From assembly GCF_003344865.1 (NCBI RefSeq), contig NZ_CP031165.1, positions 62,001 through 126,000 of the forward strand: 64,000 nucleotides of DNA, read 5' to 3'. The translations under genes and the position numbers were made by a program. Shown here piece by piece: positions 44,259-53,110 of the stretch (its first letter is position 1; the number at the start of each line of letters is the position of its first letter). The notes under the pieces were generated by a model. That model saw nothing but the letters and a program-made list of their open reading frames with translations. It made no database searches and was not told the origin of the DNA. Origin of the DNA: Euzebya pacifica. GTDB lineage: Bacteria > Actinomycetota > Nitriliruptoria > Euzebyales > Euzebyaceae.

Positions 44259-46614
44259 TGAGCGCGAACCAGCGGGTGCCCGGCTGGTAGCGGGGTGAGG
44301 TGGGGATCGTGGCCGTGACCAGGCCGAGCCAGCCGAGGACCACCGCATCGTCGGGGGGCAGGGAGCCGGGGGTGGCGCCGGCCTCCTCGATGCCCGCGGT
44401 GGCGAGGATCGCCAGCTCCCACGGCTCAAGCTGTCTGCCGGACCGCAGGCCGACGACATGCGGACCCAGCTGCTCGCCGAGGGCGTCGATCCTGCTGCTG
44501 AGCACCAGGGTGGCCAGGTCCACCAGTGGGTTGCCGTACGAGGAGGCCTCCCAGTCGACGAGGCCGACCGGCGCGTCGGGACCGGTGGGACGGCCGTCCC
44601 ACCACGACGAACCGGGGCGAACCTCGTCCAGGCGGGTCCCATCGATGACGACGTTTCCCAGCCAGGCATCCCCGTGCACGACCGCGTGGTCGGCGTCCGC
44701 GAGCTCGAGCCGGGTGGCGATCCGGTCGAGGGTCCCCTCGAGGCGGTCGAGCGCGGCCGGACGGGCCGAGGCGACCAACGCCTCGACCAACGGTTCGGCG
44801 GTGTCGTGCACCCAGCGGCGACGTTCGGGCGCGGTGGTCGGGTGGGCCGTTCGCTGGTGCAGGTGGCGCAGCGCCCGGGCGGCGATCTCGGTCGCCTCGC
44901 GCCGGGACAGCCCGTCGCCGACGAGGTGATCTGCCCGGACTCCGGCCAGCCGGGTCTCCACGCTGATGGTTGTGGCAGGAGTGGTCGGCACCGTGGTCAG
45001 GTCGATGATCGCGGGGTGGGCCACGAGGCCGTCCAGCGGGAGGGACGCGGAACGGGTCAGGACGTCGGCCGCGGCCTCGATCGCGGTCGTCCCGTGCGAT
45101 GCGGTGGCGGTCCGCACGACGAGCTGCGCCCCGGACGTCCGGTCGGTCACCGAACGGATCGTGACCTCACCGCCGCCGGACATGGCCTCCACCTCCAGCG
45201 CTCGCCCCCGCAGGGCAGGGAACGGCACCAGCGGGTCGGTGTCTCGCCGGCGACGGCGGCGGGCCGCCCGCTGTCCGTCCACGTGCAGCCACAGGCTGGT
45301 GGCGATCGCGCGGATGGGGGACTCGCGCAGTGTGTCGTTGAGGGCCAGCGCCGCCACGAGGTTCAGGCCGAGCCACAAGCAGCCCACCCCGGTGATCCCC
45401 GCCTGCTGGACCGCCGGGCCCGCGCCGCCGACCACACCCACCGCCAGGCCAGCCGAGACCAGCAGGAGGCGTCGGTAGCGGCCGGTGGCCCGCAGCACCG
45501 CCAGCCCGTTGGTCACCACCAGGCCCGGAAGGGTGGCCACGACCAGAAGCCGGAGGAGGGTCGTGCCGGCGGTGCGGTACTCGGGTCCGAACAACGACAG
45601 CAGCAGCGGTGCGGCGACGACGCCGACGACCGCTGCCGGAACCAGGACCACGGCGCCGCGACGCAGGGAGCGCAGCGCCAACGAGGTGGCGTTCCTCGGC
45701 GCTGCGGCGGCCTCGGTGAGGAGGGACATGCCGAGGCCCCGCCCCAGCAGGTACGGCACGTAGGCCGTGGACCAGGTCAGCGTGAAGTAGGCGGTGCGTG
45801 CTGGTCCCACGTGCCCGAGGAGCAGCACCGGCAGCAGGCCGTGGGACGCCGAGCTGAACAGCGAGGCGACGTGGTCGACGGTCAGGAACCGGCCGACGCC
45901 GCCCAGCGAGAGGTCGTCCGGTCCGGCGGTCGTCGGGCCGGACGTCGCCGGGAGGGACCTCGCGACGACCAGCCAGACGGTGCCGACGACGATCGGCAGG
46001 GCCGCGACCCAGGCCCAGAAGACCGCGAGCGCTGCGGTGACGGGCAGCGCGAGGAGGACGACGAGCTTGACGATCGCGTAGCCGAGGTTGGAGGCCAGCA
46101 GCACCGAGCTGCGGCGAAGTCCAGCCAGGACTCCGTGCTGGACGACGAAGAGGGTCCAGCAGGCCGAGACGGCGGGGAACCACCACCACGCACCGGTTCC
46201 GTCGAGCGCGGGCACGAGGTCCGGGGCCCACCGCGACAACCCCAGCAGGAACACCACACCGGCCAACCCGCCGGCAGCGGCGGCGGTCGTGCCGCCGGTG
46301 CGCAGGAACCAGCGCGCGCGGTCCCCGGCGACGGGCAGGTAGCGGTTGAAGCCGTTGACCAGGCCCAGCTGGGCGAAGTTGCCGAGCAGTCCGAGCACCG
46401 CGACGAGCGCAGCCCCGATCCCGACCGTCGCCGCGCCGTATCGCCGGGCGGCCACCGTCCAGAACGCGACGCCGAGGACCGAGGTGGCGAGCGAGGACAG
46501 CCCGATGACGTAGCCGTGGCGTGCCAACGGATCGTCGCCGAGCGCCCGCACTGTGTGCATCGTGCGGGCTCGAAGGCCACCCGCCGGTGCCCTGGCTTCC
46601 TCCACCTGCATCAT
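44236..46614 (-). CDS. Polysaccharide flippase fused to an APH/choline-kinase-like domain
   Basis: A 792-residue fusion. Residues about 15-440 are a Wzx/MATE-type flippase with some 12-14 helices (FWTVAARRYGAATVGIG, LLGRGLGMSLLTEA). Residues about 460-792 are an aminoglycoside-phosphotransferase-like kinase with the catalytic HGDAWLGNVV (His-Gly-Asp...Asn) and the metal motif LVDWEAS. Both parts look intact. The first should translocate lipid-linked repeat units; the second could phosphorylate a sugar or lipid head group. I know the two folds only as separate proteins. It starts at an ATG overlapping the GH16 stop. Confidence 0.8.
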   Translation of the reverse strand: MMQVEEARAPAGGLRARTMHTVRALGDDPLARHGYVIGLSSLATSVLGVAFWTVAARRYGAATVGIGAALVAVLGLLGNFAQLGLVNGFNRYLPVAGDRARWFLRTGGTTAAAAGGLAGVVFLLGLSRWAPDLVPALDGTGAWWWFPAVSACWTLFVVQHGVLAGLRRSSVLLASNLGYAIVKLVVLLALPVTAALAVFWAWVAALPIVVGTVWLVVARSLPATSGPTTAGPDDLSLGGVGRFLTVDHVASLFSSASHGLLPVLLLGHVGPARTAYFTLTWSTAYVPYLLGRGLGMSLLTEAAAAPRNATSLALRSLRRGAVVLVPAAVVGVVAAPLLLSLFGPEYRTAGTTLLRLLVVATLPGLVVTNGLAVLRATGRYRRLLLVSAGLAVGVVGGAGPAVQQAGITGVGCLWLGLNLVAALALNDTLRESPIRAIATSLWLHVDGQRAARRRRRRDTDPLVPFPALRGRALEVEAMSGGGEVTIRSVTDRTSGAQLVVRTATASHGTTAIEAAADVLTRSASLPLDGLVAHPAIIDLTTVPTTPATTISVETRLAGVRADHLVGDGLSRREATEIAARALRHLHQRTAHPTTAPERRRWVHDTAEPLVEALVASARPAALDRLEGTLDRIATRLELADADHAVVHGDAWLGNVVIDGTRLDEVRPGSSWWDGRPTGPDAPVGLVDWEASSYGNPLVDLATLVLSSRIDALGEQLGPHVVGLRSGRQLEPWELAILATAGIEEAGATPGSLPPDDAVVLGWLGLVTATIPTSPRYQPGTRWFALNVDLVLR

Positions 46615-47480
46615 GATCCGCACCGGGGACGGATCACGACGTCCTCGACGTCGAAGGACGCCGGGAACGTGGTGTCCGGGCCGGGCGGCCCGGCCCATTC
46701 GCCGCCGACCGCCAGGTTGATCAGGAGGTACATGGGCTCGTCGGGGATGGCGTCGGGCTCGGTGACCTCCCAGACCGTGCGGCCGTCCAGCAGGAACTCC
46801 AGCCGGTCCGGCGCCCAGATCACGCCGTAGGTGTGGAAGTCCTCGGAGAGGTCGTCGACGTCAACGTCCTGGCCGAGGGACTGGCGTTCGCCATCGCCGT
46901 CGACGTAGTGCACGTGCATGCGCAGGATGTCGGTGGAGTCGCCGAGGACCTCCATCAGGTCGATCTCCGGTCGGGACTCCTCCGTGGCCGGCAACATCCA
47001 GATTGCCGGCCAGAGTCCCGACCCAGAGGGGACCCGGGCGCGGACCTCGACCTCGCCGTAGGTGAACGCCAACCGCGGTTCGCCGTCGTGGACCGCCGGG
47101 CCGGTGGTGATCATCCCCGAGCGGTGGCTCCACCGGGTGCCGTCGTCGGTGGTGTGCGGTCGGTCGTCGGCCACCAGCCTGACCATGCCGTCCGCGACCT
47201 GCACCTGATCGGGCAGGTACCACTGCAGCTCGTCGTTGCCGAGGTTGGTGCAGCCGTCGTCGTCCCACCAGTAGCAGCGCGTCCATGCCGCGTCGTCCAG
47301 CCGATCGCCGTCGAACCGGTCCACCGTCGCGAACTGTCCGGGTTCGCGCCGGCGGTAGAACTCAAGGCTCTCGCACGCCCCACGGGCGGCGTCCTGGGTG
47401 ACCACCGCGAGGACGAGCAGGGCGGCCACCACGACCACGAGGCGCCGGGGCTCGAACCATCGTCGGATGGCGTCAGGCAC
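46611..47480 (-). CDS. Exported glycoside hydrolase family 16 enzyme
   Basis: A 289-residue beta-glucanase/endogalactanase-type enzyme with one N-terminal membrane segment (RLVVVVAALLVLAVVTQDAA) as signal or anchor. The retaining catalytic motif ExDxxE is PEIDLMEVLG, with the supporting GLWPAIWMLP before it. In a polysaccharide operon it could trim or transglycosylate the product. The GTG at 47480 is preferred (8-base overlap with the upstream stop); a GTG two codons earlier (47486) is possible. Confidence 0.85.
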   Translation of the reverse strand: MPDAIRRWFEPRRLVVVVAALLVLAVVTQDAARGACESLEFYRRREPGQFATVDRFDGDRLDDAAWTRCYWWDDDGCTNLGNDELQWYLPDQVQVADGMVRLVADDRPHTTDDGTRWSHRSGMITTGPAVHDGEPRLAFTYGEVEVRARVPSGSGLWPAIWMLPATEESRPEIDLMEVLGDSTDILRMHVHYVDGDGERQSLGQDVDVDDLSEDFHTYGVIWAPDRLEFLLDGRTVWEVTEPDAIPDEPMYLLINLAVGGEWAGPPGPDTTFPASFDVEDVVIRPRCGS

Positions 47481-48558
47481 TGGCACCCGCCTTCGCGTCA
47501 GGGCCGGTCGGTCCGGGCGTTCGCACGAAGAGCGTCCGGGCCGTTCCACGTGCGACGGCCTCCAATCGGCTCAGGGGCAGGCGCTCGAGCCGGTAGGACG
47601 CGTAGGGCACGGGCACGGCGCCAAGCCCTCGCTTGAACGCCTCCAGGCCGCTGCCCGCGGCGCTGTCGCCCATGTGGTAGTGCGCGCAGCCGGCACGGGC
47701 GGCCGCCTCGATGGCGGTGGCCTGCAGCAGGTGGGTGGCGCCGCTGTTGCCCACGGCGTCGATGTCCATGGCGCCACGGGTGTAGTGCGCGTTGGTGCCC
47801 TGCAGGACGAGCGCACCGCTGACGGTGCGGTCGCCGAGCGAGGCGAGGTAGAGCCGGAAGGACGGGCCGATGGCGTCACGCAACCGCTGCAGCCGTCGTC
47901 GGGGATCCCTGATGCTCCGGCGGAGGTGCGCGACCGCCGGGACCTCGCCGTCACGTCGCGCCCAGCGGGTGACGGAGGTCCGGAGCAGCAGGAGGAAGGC
48001 ATCCAGGTCGTCGTCAGTTGCCGAGCAGCGAACCTCGACGCCCTCCCTCTCGGCGCGTCGGATCAGGCGCCGGGTGCCCTTGTTGAACGCGTCGTCGCGG
48101 ACCCGCTCCCACCCGTCCCGCAGGTCCACGACCCCGGCCCGGGCGGGACGCACGACGGGCAGACCGTCCGCGGCCTCTTGCCACAGCGAGGCATCCAGCG
48201 GGTTGGGACGCAGGTGCACCTGTGCGGGTCCCCGGTGCCGCAGGTCGTCGAGGACTGCGGCCAGGTGTCCCGCGCGGAGCGACCGGTCCGCGATCAACCC
48301 CCCGAACCCCCAGGCCGCCGGCTGCGATGCCAGGCGGGCAGCGCCACCCAGCCCGATCCGGACGCCCGGGAGGACGGCACGGGTGCCGTCGAGGAACACG
48401 TACAGGCGGCTCCCGTCAGCGGCGCCCCACGCCCGGGCGGCTGCCCGGGTGGCCGCCGGCGTCTGCGACACGAGGGTCCTGGGGTCGGCGGCGGCGACGG
48501 CGGACCACTCGGCGGGCGGTGCTGGGGTCAGGACCTCGCGCAGCCTCGTCCCGTTCAT
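47473..48558 (-). CDS. GNAT-fold acyltransferase (BioF2/FemAB-like)
   Basis: A 361-residue cytoplasmic protein with the double-GNAT layout of FemAB/CelD-like (Acetyltransf_6) enzymes. The central DAFNKGTRRLIRRAEREGVEV and the C-terminal ATHLLQATAIEAAARAGCAH and GLEAFKRGLG are typical. Such genes are frequent in exopolysaccharide clusters, where they are thought to acylate a sugar intermediate. It overlaps both neighbours by 4 bases. Confidence 0.8.
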   Translation of the reverse strand: MNGTRLREVLTPAPPAEWSAVAAADPRTLVSQTPAATRAAARAWGAADGSRLYVFLDGTRAVLPGVRIGLGGAARLASQPAAWGFGGLIADRSLRAGHLAAVLDDLRHRGPAQVHLRPNPLDASLWQEAADGLPVVRPARAGVVDLRDGWERVRDDAFNKGTRRLIRRAEREGVEVRCSATDDDLDAFLLLLRTSVTRWARRDGEVPAVAHLRRSIRDPRRRLQRLRDAIGPSFRLYLASLGDRTVSGALVLQGTNAHYTRGAMDIDAVGNSGATHLLQATAIEAAARAGCAHYHMGDSAAGSGLEAFKRGLGAVPVPYASYRLERLPLSRLEAVARGTARTLFVRTPGPTGPDAKAGASA

Positions 48559-49352
48559 CCCACACCTGCCAGATGGCGTTGCTGGCGGCCGAGGGTGCCC
48601 CGCCTGATCACTCGCCAGGCGCTGCGCTTCACCCGCCCCAGACGCGGATCCCGGGTGCCGCAGGCATGCAGGTGGCGAAGCAGGTCGTCGGGCTCCATGT
48701 CCCCCCGGACCTCGACCCGGGCGAGGGCGAACGGGTCGTCGGCGTGGCCGTGGAGCCGGTCGCCCACCCCGAGTCCGGTGCGGTACCCCAGGTCCGCGGC
48801 GGCACGCCTGACTTCCCTCGTCGAGTAGCCGTGTGGGTAGGCCACCGTTGTGACCGGTCGGCCGACCACGTCCTCCAGCACCGCCCGACCGGTGGCCAGC
48901 TCGGCACGTGCTCGGTCGCCGTCCAGCAGGTCCATCATGGCATGGGTGTGCCCGTGGGCACCCACCTCCACGTGGTCGGGCAGCGCGGCGAGGTCGGTCG
49001 TCGACATCATCGGCACGTCGCCTGCCCCCAGCGGTGCCAGCCACTCGGCCCGGCCCCCCACGTAGCCGGTGGTGACCAGCACCGTGCTCGGGACGTCCAG
49101 CAGCTCGAGCACGGGAAGCGCCTCGCAGGCGAAGTCAGCGAACCCGTCGTCGACCGTCACCGCGTACGGTCGTCGTGGCAGCGGCGCCCCGTCGCGGGCC
49201 GCGACGACCCGCTGCAACGTCACCGCCGTGTAGCCCTCCTCGGCCAGGGCGAGGAGGTGGGCCGCCATCCGCCAGGGGGTCATCTGCCAGCGCGACAACG
49301 CCTCGGGCCCGGTCGGGGCGATGCTGTGCAACATCAGGATCGGGATGCTCAC
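48555..49352 (-). CDS. Polysaccharide deacetylase (CE4/NodB family)
   Basis: A 265-residue protein. The NodB metal motif is present: VTVDDGFAD (usual TFDDG) and HGHTHAMM for the HxxxH ligands; AYPHGY follows. It has no signal peptide, so it would act in the cytoplasm or on the inner membrane face unless the start is further upstream. The GTG at 49352 overlaps the glycosyltransferase stop. Expected activity is N- or O-deacetylation of the growing polymer or its precursor. Confidence 0.85.
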   Translation of the reverse strand: MSIPILMLHSIAPTGPEALSRWQMTPWRMAAHLLALAEEGYTAVTLQRVVAARDGAPLPRRPYAVTVDDGFADFACEALPVLELLDVPSTVLVTTGYVGGRAEWLAPLGAGDVPMMSTTDLAALPDHVEVGAHGHTHAMMDLLDGDRARAELATGRAVLEDVVGRPVTTVAYPHGYSTREVRRAAADLGYRTGLGVGDRLHGHADDPFALARVEVRGDMEPDDLLRHLHACGTRDPRLGRVKRSAWRVIRRGTLGRQQRHLAGVG

Positions 49353-50590
49353 GCGTCCTCCTCCGTCGTCGCCGTCAGCCCGACGCCGACATGTGGCCGG
49401 ATCCGTTCGGCGCGGCGTCGGCCGGCCATGTAGGCCCACGGGCCCGACAGCAGTCCGACCAGGTGCACCATGTCGTGCCCCCGTCGGCGACCTGCCCCGG
49501 GTGCAACCCTCGCCGACTGGCTGACAAGCCGTCGCACGCCTGCCGGGATGGCCTGTCGCAGGATCGTCGCGCCGTCGGGGTCCTGCAGCGCACACCGGGC
49601 GAGGTACGCGCCCAGGCCGCGACCGTAGCCCTTGGCCTGGCGGGCCAGCGCCCTCGGGTCGTCGGGGTGGTGGTGCCGAACGACGGCCGCCGGTTGGTAG
49701 ACGATGGCCATGCCGCGCACCAGGAGGTCGTGCATCACCGCGAGGTCGTCCCCGCCAGCGCTGGGGCTGCCCGCGCCGAGCGCCAGGTCGAAGCCGCCGA
49801 GCTCCTGCAGGGCGCTGCGCCGGATGGCGATGTTGGCACCGGATCCGCATTCACCCACGAGCAGCGGGAACAGCCGGTCGGAGGGACGGTCGTCGTCCAG
49901 GTCGAAGCGACGTTCGGTGAACCCCTTGCCGAGGCCGTTGCCCTCGGCCCGGGCCTGGGTCACCGTGTCCAGCCGTGCGGGATAGATCAAGCCCGTGACG
50001 GCTCCCGCATCGGGGTTGCGTGCGAACGTGTCGACGATGGCGGACAGCCAGTCGGGATCGACCTCCACGTCGTCGTCGGTGATGGCGACGATCGGGGTGT
50101 CGACCAGGCCCAGCCCGGCGTTGTGGGCGGTGGAGAGGCCGGCCAGCGGTTCACGCACCCACGTCACGTCGAGGCCGTCGTGGCATGCCGCGCGGACGAC
50201 GCGCTGGGTCTCCTCGCCCGTGACCGCGTTGTCGACCACGAGGACGCTGAAGGGCCGGTAGTGCAGGCGTGACAGGGACGCGAGGCATCGTTGGAGGGAC
50301 GCCGGCCGATCACGGGTGGCGATCAGCACGGTGACCAGCGGCCCCCGATCGGCGAACGACCTCGCGGGGCTCGGGGACCGGTCCGCCCGCGCGATCGCGC
50401 TGTCCATCGCGGAGGGGTCCACGACCCCGCCGGGCGCATCCACGACGGCCACACCGACGGGACGACCGCGGTCCCGCAGCAACATCTGGACCCGCTCGTA
50501 GCGCCGGCCGTCGGGGGTGGAGCCGGTGACGATCCGTCGGGGCGGTTCTGCCACGTCGATGTCGACGAGCTGCACCGGCCGGAACGTCAT
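49349..50590 (-). CDS. Family 2 glycosyltransferase
   Basis: A 413-residue protein. An N-terminal extension of about 95 residues precedes the GT-A fold (VTVLIATRDRPASLQRCLASL). The metal-binding motif is TDDDVEVDPDW and the acceptor side has GGDDLAVMHDL. The C-terminal 70 residues are basic and amphipathic, probably for membrane association. It overlaps neighbours by 4 bases on both sides. Donor and acceptor are unknown. Confidence 0.88.
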   Translation of the reverse strand: MTFRPVQLVDIDVAEPPRRIVTGSTPDGRRYERVQMLLRDRGRPVGVAVVDAPGGVVDPSAMDSAIARADRSPSPARSFADRGPLVTVLIATRDRPASLQRCLASLSRLHYRPFSVLVVDNAVTGEETQRVVRAACHDGLDVTWVREPLAGLSTAHNAGLGLVDTPIVAITDDDVEVDPDWLSAIVDTFARNPDAGAVTGLIYPARLDTVTQARAEGNGLGKGFTERRFDLDDDRPSDRLFPLLVGECGSGANIAIRRSALQELGGFDLALGAGSPSAGGDDLAVMHDLLVRGMAIVYQPAAVVRHHHPDDPRALARQAKGYGRGLGAYLARCALQDPDGATILRQAIPAGVRRLVSQSARVAPGAGRRRGHDMVHLVGLLSGPWAYMAGRRRAERIRPHVGVGLTATTEEDA

Positions 50591-51549
50591 GCGATCGCCT
50601 CCTCGGGCGTGGGCCGCCGGTCCTGCCTGGCCGGGCGCTGGTGCTCGGAGGCGTAGCCAGCCGCGGCGGCGATCACCCCGACGACGATGGCTGCAGCCTG
50701 CACCGGTCCACCGGTGCGCCACCCGTCGGGCGTGCCCAGGCACCGTCCGAGCGCTGAAGGGATGGTCGCCCGAAGGTGCGCGCGTTCGCTCGAGAGGGCG
50801 TCGTCGAACCCCTGGGTGGACGACACGCGGGCCTTGGAGCGTCCCTCACCATGGCAGCGCCGCAGGTAGTAGCGCATCCGCGCTCGGTCGTCGTCGACGT
50901 GATGGCGCACGCGGATCGCCGGGTCGAACAGCACCGAGTCGTTGCCGAGCAGGCGGCGGAGCCGGATGCAGAGCTCGGTCTCCTCTGCCCCGAGGGCGTC
51001 ACCAGCCCCCCTGCCCACCCGGGTGTCGAACCCGCCCAGCGCGGCCAGGGTGCTGGCCCGGAACGCCATGGAACAACCGATGACGTTGCGCACCCTTGCC
51101 GGGGCGGTCGGGGAACCCTCGTGGGTGCAGCCCACGACCCAGTCGAAGGTCGGGTGGAACCAGCGGGGTCGTTCACCCGGCCACTGGGGTTCTGCCGTTC
51201 CGCCGACGGCCTGCACCGTCGGGTCGTCGAAGGCCGCGCCGATCCGTTCCAGCCACGTTGCATCGGCCTCGGCATCGTCGTCGAGGAAGGCCACGATCTC
51301 GTGGCGCGCGGCAGCCACACCGGTGTTGCGAGCCGAGGACAGGCCAGCCGGATCGTCGGCGGCCACGATGTCGATGGTGGGCCATGCCAACCGGGCGTAG
51401 GTCATCAGCGCGTCGTTGTGGTCGATGACCAGCACGACCTGGTCGGGCTGCTGTGTCTGGGCGGCCAGGGATCGCAGCGCCTGCCCGAGGACCCCGATCC
51501 GTTCGGTCGTGTGGGCGCAGACGACGACGGAGACCGATGGCGACCTCAC
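50587..51549 (-). CDS. Family 2 glycosyltransferase
   Basis: A 320-residue GT-A enzyme: VSVVVCAHTTERIGVLGQAL, the metal motif FLDDDAEADATWL, and GCSMAFRASTLAALGGFD. One C-terminal hydrophobic segment (AAAIVVGVIAAAAGYA) suggests membrane attachment. The GTG at 51549 overlaps the upstream stop. Confidence 0.88.
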   Translation of the reverse strand: MRSPSVSVVVCAHTTERIGVLGQALRSLAAQTQQPDQVVLVIDHNDALMTYARLAWPTIDIVAADDPAGLSSARNTGVAAARHEIVAFLDDDAEADATWLERIGAAFDDPTVQAVGGTAEPQWPGERPRWFHPTFDWVVGCTHEGSPTAPARVRNVIGCSMAFRASTLAALGGFDTRVGRGAGDALGAEETELCIRLRRLLGNDSVLFDPAIRVRHHVDDDRARMRYYLRRCHGEGRSKARVSSTQGFDDALSSERAHLRATIPSALGRCLGTPDGWRTGGPVQAAAIVVGVIAAAAGYASEHQRPARQDRRPTPEEAIA

Positions 51550-52346
51550 GACGCCGCCGACAGCGACACGTCGTCCAGCACGATCACCCGGTCGGGTTCG
51601 GCCGCCACGGTGGCCAACGGGACGGGCAGGTCCAGCCGCCACTCCCGCACGATCGTGCGCAGGACCCGGAACCCGTCCCGGAAGGTCCGCAGGTTGCTGC
51701 GGCCGTGCACCCGGGGCGACTCGAACGAGGCCACCTCGGTGATGCGGTGGCGCGCCTTGACTGCGCGGAGGGCCATGAGCGTTTCGATCTCGAACCCGTC
51801 GCAGTCCAGCGCCAGCTGGTGCACGCGGTCACGCCAGAAGGCGTTGTAGCCGTAGCACAGGTCGCTGAAGCGGACCCCGAAGAGCGCGCGGGCGATGAGC
51901 TTCAGGCCATGGTTGCCGGTGCTGCGATACCACTCCATGTCGGTCGTGCCGCCGCCCTGGACGAACCGCGACCCCTTGGCGAAGTCCGCACCCGACAGCA
52001 GCGCCCCCACGAACGCGGGGATCTCCGCGGGGTCAGCGGATCCGTCGGCGTCGAGGGTGACGACCACCTCGCCGGTCGACGCGGAGATCCCGGCGATGAG
52101 CGCGTGTCCCTTGCCGTTGCGCGGCTGCTCGATCACTCGCAGTGATGGGAGGAGTACCCTCGCGACGTCCACCGTGCCGTCCGTCGACTCCCCGTCGACG
52201 AGGATGACCTCGTGCACCCAGCTCGGGATCCGCGGCAGCACGTACGGCAGGTTGGCGGCTTCGTTCACCGTGGGCACGACGACCGAGATCGTCGGCCACT
52301 CGGCGGGTTGCGGGGGGATCGGCTCGAGCGGGCGGGGGTGGAACAT
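51546..52346 (-). CDS. Family 2 glycosyltransferase, DPM1-like
   Basis: A 266-residue enzyme resembling dolichol- or polyprenyl-phosphate mannosyltransferases: ISVVVPTVNEAANLPYVLP, VDGESTDGT, the catalytic LDADGSADP, and KGSRFVQGGG. It has no C-terminal membrane helices, so it would act on a lipid carrier at the membrane face. It is the first gene of the ten-gene operon, 148 bases from the divergent sigma gene. Confidence 0.88.
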   Translation of the reverse strand: MFHPRPLEPIPPQPAEWPTISVVVPTVNEAANLPYVLPRIPSWVHEVILVDGESTDGTVDVARVLLPSLRVIEQPRNGKGHALIAGISASTGEVVVTLDADGSADPAEIPAFVGALLSGADFAKGSRFVQGGGTTDMEWYRSTGNHGLKLIARALFGVRFSDLCYGYNAFWRDRVHQLALDCDGFEIETLMALRAVKARHRITEVASFESPRVHGRSNLRTFRDGFRVLRTIVREWRLDLPVPLATVAAEPDRVIVLDDVSLSAAS

Positions 52347-52493
52347 CGGACGTCCTGTGCTTCTCGGAAGTGCCGCGGCGGCGGTGGCCCACCGTCCACG
52401 AGGTTGCAGTTCGAGAGAGAAGTGCGACGGGGCGTTCGAACAGGTACATAACTTCTTGCAACGTGACGCGACTTCAGCGTAGGGTCACGGACT
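52347..52493. promoter_or_regulatory. Divergent promoter region, exopolysaccharide operon and sigma gene
   Basis: For the sigma gene, TTGCAA (52456-52461), 18 bases, TAGGGT (52480-52485); the GTG at 52494 is at the expected transcript start (leaderless). TTGCAA is self-complementary and so could also serve the minus strand. On that strand TATGTA (52449-52444) is -10-like, but no well-spaced -35 is seen. The compact arrangement favours joint control. Confidence 0.45.
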
Positions 52494-53078
52494 GTGAGCA
52501 ATCCGCGGGGATCCGAGGGGACCCGGTCGACACCTGACCGGGTGGGGGGCGGCTCGCTGCTGGACCGGTGCCGGGCCGGTGATCAGGCGGCATGGGAGCG
52601 GTTGCTCGCCCGGTACGAGCGGCTGGTGTTCTCCATCCCCCTCAACTACGGCCTGGACCGCGAACAGGCGGCCGACGTCATGCAGTCGACGTTCACCGAG
52701 CTGCTCGCCAACCTCGGCACCGTTCGGGACGGTGACCGCCTCGGCGCCTGGCTCGCCACCGTGGCCAGGCGCTTGACCTGGCGGACGATCGAACGGCGGT
52801 CGCGGGACCAGCAGGTGGCCGAGCTGGCGGATCGGCTGGACCCCATCGGCGACTTCATCGACGCCTGGAACCAGCGCAACTGGGTCGTGGAGGCGGTGCT
52901 TGCGCTGGACGGGCCGTGCCGCGACCTGCTCGAGGCGATGTACCTGGACCCCGCCAGGCCGTCCTACGACGAGATCGCCGAACGCCTGGGTCGGTCACGG
53001 GGAGGGTTGGGGCCGGCGCGGGGACGGTGCCTCGACAAGCTCCGCGAGCAGCTCCGCCGCCTGGACGAACACGCCTGA
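52494..53078 (+). CDS. ECF-like sigma-70 family factor
   Basis: A 194-residue sigma factor. Region 2 spans about residues 20-95 (LLDRCRAGDQAAWERLLARY, ADVMQSTFTELL, RRLTWRTIERR) and region 4 about 130-190 (LEAMYLDPARPSYDEIAERLGRSRGG). No extra C-terminal domain is present, and no anti-sigma gene is adjacent. Its GTG is a predicted leaderless start. Being divergent from the exopolysaccharide operon, it may direct that operon or itself. Confidence 0.88.
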   Translation: MSNPRGSEGTRSTPDRVGGGSLLDRCRAGDQAAWERLLARYERLVFSIPLNYGLDREQAADVMQSTFTELLANLGTVRDGDRLGAWLATVARRLTWRTIERRSRDQQVAELADRLDPIGDFIDAWNQRNWVVEAVLALDGPCRDLLEAMYLDPARPSYDEIAERLGRSRGGLGPARGRCLDKLREQLRRLDEHA

Positions 53079-53110
53079 CACACAACGACCTGCGCACGGG
53101 CCGGTCGTGT

